Of a stretch of DNA of 9,930 nucleotides, positions 6,839-9,930 are shown piece after piece; position 1 is the first letter of the stretch, and each line of letters opens with the position of its first letter. The stretch covers positions 1 to 9,930 of the forward strand of contig SIAG01000131.1 in NCBI GenBank assembly GCA_009691925.1, in the 5' to 3' direction. Both the position numbers and the translations under genes were made by a program. Below the pieces are notes generated by a model. The model ran no database searches. It was not told the DNA's origin and saw nothing but the letters and a program-made list of their open reading frames with translations. This DNA is from Planctomycetaceae bacterium. GTDB taxonomy: Bacteria > Planctomycetota > Planctomycetia > Pirellulales > UBA1268.

Positions 6839-8028
6839 GTCCCGATTCCCTCCACGACCAGCGCGATTCCCTGGCCGAGTCCGATGCACATCGTTGCCAG
6901 ACCGAGCCGGTCGCCACGGGCGTGCATGGCGTGGACAAGCGTGGTGACGATGCGGACACCACTGGCACCGAGCGGATGGCCGATGGCCAGGGCCCCGCCA
7001 CGGACATTGACGCGTGCGGGGTCGAGGCCGAGCTCGTCGACGCACCACATCGTCTGGGCGGCGAAGGCCTCGTTGAGCTCGACCAGATCGATCGCCCCGA
7101 GGTCGATCGACAGCCGCCGGAGGAGCTTGTGGGTCGCGGCCACCGGGCCGGTCCCCATCAGCGCCGGCGGCACTCCCACCACGGCTCCGGCCACGACCCG
7201 GGCCAGGGGCACGATGCCCTGCCTGCGGGCCTCCGCCAACGACATCATCACCAGCGCCGCGGCGCCGTCGGAGAGCGGCGCGCTGGTCGCGGCCGTCACC
7301 GTGCCGAGCTTGGGGAGGAACGCCGGCTCGAGCCGGGCCATCGCCTCGCGGCTGGTGTCGCGCCGCACCGACTGATCGATCCGGGCCTCGACGAGCGCTC
7401 CGGCCTCGTCGTGGCCGAGCACCGGCACGATCTCGGCGGCCAATCCGCCGGAGTCGATCGCCGTGACCGCCCGGGCATGACTCTCGAGGGCCCAATCCTC
7501 CTGCCGCCGCCGGTCGATGCCCCGCGTGGCAGCGAGGTGCTCGGCGGTCAGGCCCATCGAGAGCATGCCCCGGCTGGAGCGGGCCACGACGCGGGGGTGG
7601 AAGTCGACCCCCTCGTCCATCGGCTGGTGGTGCATGTGCTCAACGCCCGCCACCACCTGGACATCCTCGGCCCCGGCGATGATCGATCGGCTCGCTTGGA
7701 GGATTGCCTCGAGGCCCGATCCACACAACCGGTTGATCGTCACGCCGGCCGTGGAGAGAGGCAGCCCGGCCATCAGTGCCACCGCCCTGGCGACGTTGCC
7801 GCCGAGCTCGCCGCGCTGCTGGGTCGCCCCGAGGAGGAGATCCTCGATCGTCGCGGGATCGACTCCGCTCCGCTCGACGGCGGCAGCCACGGCGGCGGTG
7901 GCCAGCTCGTCGCCACGGACATGACGGAACAGGCCGCGCTCGGCGTGCGACCGGCCGATCGCCGTGCGGCAACAGGCGACGATCACCGGCGTCTGCTCGG
8001 GCTCACGGGGAAGGAGCGTGGCTGGCAT
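6835..8028 (-). CDS. fadA: 3-ketoacyl-CoA thiolase (FadA type)
   Basis: The 397 residues match the usual thiolase length. The enzyme cleaves 3-ketoacyl-CoA with CoA to acetyl-CoA and a shortened acyl-CoA, the last step of each beta-oxidation round. Catalytic landmarks are all present: INRLCGSGLEA with acyl-accepting Cys102, NEAFAAQ (319-325), GGALAIGHPLGASG with His351, and MCIGLGQGIA with Cys381. GVEHM (128-132), GVDFHP (140-145) and MGLTAE (158-163) point to the FadA branch rather than FadI. The start is the ATG at 8028, giving MPATLLPREPEQTPVIVACC. The frame is open further upstream to 8379, but that stretch overlaps the alpha-subunit gene and has no thiolase features. No Shine-Dalgarno sequence precedes the ATG: the 37-base gap after the upstream stop is almost all pyrimidine. 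The TGA stop overlaps the GTG of the fusion gene. FadA normally forms a complex with the FadB alpha subunit, which is the gene immediately upstream. Confidence 0.95.
   Translation of the reverse strand: MPATLLPREPEQTPVIVACCRTAIGRSHAERGLFRHVRGDELATAAVAAAVERSGVDPATIEDLLLGATQQRGELGGNVARAVALMAGLPLSTAGVTINRLCGSGLEAILQASRSIIAGAEDVQVVAGVEHMHHQPMDEGVDFHPRVVARSSRGMLSMGLTAEHLAATRGIDRRRQEDWALESHARAVTAIDSGGLAAEIVPVLGHDEAGALVEARIDQSVRRDTSREAMARLEPAFLPKLGTVTAATSAPLSDGAAALVMMSLAEARRQGIVPLARVVAGAVVGVPPALMGTGPVAATHKLLRRLSIDLGAIDLVELNEAFAAQTMWCVDELGLDPARVNVRGGALAIGHPLGASGVRIVTTLVHAMHARGDRLGLATMCIGLGQGIALVVEGIGT
6848..6853 (-). promoter_or_regulatory. Ribosome binding site that sets the GTG start of the fusion gene
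   Basis: GGAGGG on the minus strand, inside the last codons of the thiolase gene, lies nine bases before the GTG at 6838. It would be 21 bases from the alternative ATG at 6826, which is too far. Together with the GTGA stop/start overlap this supports GTG and translational coupling. Confidence 0.65.
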
Positions 8029-8065
8029 GGGATCGGCGGAGTGGGGGAGCGGGAGGACGAGGGAG

Positions 8066-9930
8066 TCAGGCGGTGAACGGGCCGCCGTCGCGGGCGAGGG
8101 ATTCCAGGCGTGGGGTCGGACGCATGCGGACGCCGAGACCGGAGAGCGCCGCGAGTCGGCGGACGATCTCGGCTGCCCCGAGGGTATCGGCCCAGGCCAG
8201 CAGCCCACCACGGAACGGCGGGAACCCGAGGGCGTAGATGACGGCGAGATCGACGTCGCACCCGTCGCGGACGATCCCCTCGTCGAGGACCCTCGTCGCC
8301 TCGAGCACCATCGGCAGGATGAGCCGGTCGATGATCGTCCGTTCGTCGCCGGCACACGGCGGCAGCGCGTAGGCCGCAACGAGCGCCGGCAGACCGTCGT
8401 CGAGGCGTTCGATCCGCGCCCGCGGGCCGATCCCCGCGTAGCGGTAGAAGCCCGCGCCGCTCTTCCGCCCCAGACGCCCCGACTTGACCATCGCCGGGAT
8501 CACCGGCGAGGGCTCGATCCGGTCGCCGTAGGCGTCGTTCAGAACGAGGCCCGCGTAGAACGCCGTGTCGAGGCCGATCATGTCGTAGAGTTCGAGCGGT
8601 CCCATCGGCATGCCGAAGGCCCGCGCCGCGCGATCGATCTTCCGCGGATCGATCCCCGCCCGAAGCATCTCCACCGATTCATGGAGATAGGGCATGAGCA
8701 TCCGATTGACGAGGAACCCCGGACTGTCACGGACGACGATCGGGCATTTCCCCAGCCGCTTGGCATGGGCGACCGCACGGGCGACGGTGGCATCGGAGGT
8801 GGCCGGTCCGCGCACCACCTCGACGAGCATCATCCGCCGGACGGGATTGAAGAAGTGAAGGCCGCAGAACCTCGAGGGATCGCGGAGCGACTCGGCGAGC
8901 TTCGCGATCGGATTGGTGGAGGTGTTGGTGGCGATGATGGCGTCGGGCCCGACGACCGCCTCGATCTCTGCCAGCACCTTTCGTTTGACATCCGTCCGCT
9001 CGAGGACGCTCTCGATGACGAGATCGGCATCGGCCAAGGCGCCCGTGTGCGCGACGGTGCGGAGCTGGCCGGCGAGCCGGACAGCGCGGGCCTGATCGGT
9101 GGCCCGCCGGGTGCGGTCCCAGGCCGCTTCCTGGAGGATCTCGGGGACGCTCCGGGCGAGCGCCTCCGACTGGACGTCGGCCAACGTCACGGCACAGCCG
9201 ACCCGGAGGTGGGCGGCGGCGATCCCGGCCCCCATGATCCCGGCGCCGACAACCGCCGGCCGCTCGAAGCCCGGTGCGTCGGTCGCCCCGGCCGCGGTGC
9301 CGGCAGCACCCCGGTCGGATGAAACTCCGCGGTCGCGCCGGTTCCTCTCGCCGAGACGGAACACCCGCACCAGCTGCCTGGCCACCGGCGAGCGGGCGAG
9401 TGCGGCAAACGCCTTCCCCTCGGTCGTCCCGGCGTCGGCTTCCGACTCGTTCGACGTCGCCAGGACCGCTTCGAGGATCGCCAGCGGCGCCGGATAATGG
9501 CCCCCGGTCCTCCCCTGGATCACCGCGCCGGTCGTGGCCTCGAGAAACTCGCGCTCCGCTGCGTCCAGCACGACCGGTCGGGCGAGGTGCCGGCGGCGGG
9601 CCAAATGCTCCCCGGTCTTGGCCGAGCGTTCCGCGAGAAGTCTGGCCGCGGCGTCGGCCTGCCCGGCCGGCACACAGGCATCGACGAGGCCGCAGTGGGC
9701 GGCGGCGGTGCCACTCATGGTTTCGCCCGCGGCCATCATTTCCACGGCGGGCCCGGGGCCGATGAGCCGGGGGAGCCGCACCGTCCCGCCCCAACCGGGC
9801 AGGAGGCCGAGCTTCACTTCCGGGAATCCGAGGGCCGTCGCCTCCGTCCAGGTCGCCACCCGGTAATCGCACGCCAAGGCGAGCTCCAGCCCTCCCCCCA
9901 GACAGACCCCGTCGATGACGGCGACCGTCG
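8066..9930 (-). CDS. fadB: Fatty oxidation complex alpha subunit: enoyl-CoA hydratase / 3-hydroxyacyl-CoA dehydrogenase (5' end outside window)
   Basis: The visible 620 residues enter at the right edge already inside the hydratase fold, so roughly 100 N-terminal residues are missing if the total is near the usual 710-730. Numbering from the first full codon, the hydratase shows IDGVCLGGGLELALACDYRV (5-24), with oxyanion-hole glycines and Glu15, then GFPEVKLGLLPGWGGT with Glu37. The NAD-binding fold begins at VVGAGIMGAGIA (226-237), with Asp251 ending the second strand. The dehydrogenase active site is Ser337 (NTSTNPI), His358 (GLHFFNPV), Glu370 (MLVEVV) and Asn408 (GFLVNRML), at the spacing of known enzymes. 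The C-terminal dimerisation repeat ends with ALGFPPFRGGLLAWAD (566-581). The enzyme hydrates 2-enoyl-CoA and oxidises the 3-hydroxyacyl-CoA with NAD+. The hydratase part looks like FadJ and the dehydrogenase part like FadB, so the symbol is approximate. It is the first visible gene of the operon, and the promoter must lie beyond 9930. Confidence 0.93.
   Translation of the reverse strand, partial: TVAVIDGVCLGGGLELALACDYRVATWTEATALGFPEVKLGLLPGWGGTVRLPRLIGPGPAVEMMAAGETMSGTAAAHCGLVDACVPAGQADAAARLLAERSAKTGEHLARRRHLARPVVLDAAEREFLEATTGAVIQGRTGGHYPAPLAILEAVLATSNESEADAGTTEGKAFAALARSPVARQLVRVFRLGERNRRDRGVSSDRGAAGTAAGATDAPGFERPAVVGAGIMGAGIAAAHLRVGCAVTLADVQSEALARSVPEILQEAAWDRTRRATDQARAVRLAGQLRTVAHTGALADADLVIESVLERTDVKRKVLAEIEAVVGPDAIIATNTSTNPIAKLAESLRDPSRFCGLHFFNPVRRMMLVEVVRGPATSDATVARAVAHAKRLGKCPIVVRDSPGFLVNRMLMPYLHESVEMLRAGIDPRKIDRAARAFGMPMGPLELYDMIGLDTAFYAGLVLNDAYGDRIEPSPVIPAMVKSGRLGRKSGAGFYRYAGIGPRARIERLDDGLPALVAAYALPPCAGDERTIIDRLILPMVLEATRVLDEGIVRDGCDVDLAVIYALGFPPFRGGLLAWADTLGAAEIVRRLAALSGLGVRMRPTPRLESLARDGGPFTA

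Noticed and set aside
6839..7495. Upstream extension of the fusion frame by about 219 residues
   Set aside because: This stretch overlaps the thiolase C-terminal half in another frame, is Arg/Gly-rich without motifs, and the GTG at 6838 has a good ribosome binding site.
6922..8076. A 384-codon open frame on the plus strand
   Set aside because: It is antisense to the thiolase, with Gly/Arg/His-rich composition and no recognisable domain.
8029..8379. Upstream extension of the thiolase frame by 117 residues
   Set aside because: It runs inside the end of the alpha-subunit gene in another frame and has low-complexity Ser/Arg/Pro content. The thiolase N-terminus is complete from the ATG at 8028.
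7964..9322. A 452-codon open frame on the plus strand
   Set aside because: It is antisense to the alpha subunit of the fatty oxidation complex and rich in Asp/Arg/Gly without motifs, so it is treated as a shadow of the real gene.
1..9930. Frequent GATCG/CGATCG motifs
   Set aside because: They are common by eye, but GC-rich codons such as ATC, GAT and CGN produce them. A count against a codon-preserving shuffle would be needed to claim enrichment.

Overview
The window is about two-thirds G+C by eye, is densely coding, and holds six protein genes. Two of them run off the ends. I see no tRNA, rRNA, CRISPR array, insertion sequence or phage gene. The gene style suggests a high-GC planctomycete, probably of the Pirellulales: a TPR protein with a WFDKV-type C-terminal repeat, a sugar-phosphate-isomerase homologue starting VSVSTECF and ending ELRKMRLLLESLL, and an SppA with an aromatic tail. 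That assignment is inference from remembered family features, not from a database match.

Left part (1-3332). A 3'-terminal piece of a tetratricopeptide-repeat protein (+) faces a sugar phosphate isomerase/epimerase-like TIM-barrel gene (-). Between them lies a perfect 14-bp inverted repeat that probably ends both transcripts. The isomerase gene diverges from sppA (+), a membrane-anchored Ser/Lys-dyad S49 peptidase, across a 159-bp intergenic region. Shine-Dalgarno placement fixes the start of both genes: GTG at 2066 and ATG at 2226.

Right part (3329-9930). A tightly packed minus-strand operon encodes fatty acid beta-oxidation. In transcription order it holds a FadB/FadJ-type enoyl-CoA hydratase/3-hydroxyacyl-CoA dehydrogenase (5' end beyond the window), a FadA-type thiolase, and a 1169-residue protein. 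That last protein joins an AMP-forming acyl-CoA synthetase to an acyl-CoA dehydrogenase in one continuous frame. Three polypeptides would therefore cover activation, first oxidation, hydration, second oxidation and thiolysis. Only electron transfer (ETF and its dehydrogenase) and fatty acid uptake are missing from what is visible. The thiolase and fusion genes overlap by four bases (GTGA), and the fusion and sppA stop codons overlap tail to tail.

Most of the window is ordinary metabolism. The synthetase-dehydrogenase fusion is the item most worth following up. Lesser points are motif substitutions in its A5 and flavoprotein signatures, a Glu-to-His change at a likely metal-ligand position in the isomerase homologue, the FadB/FadJ mosaic alpha subunit, and the terminator-like repeat.
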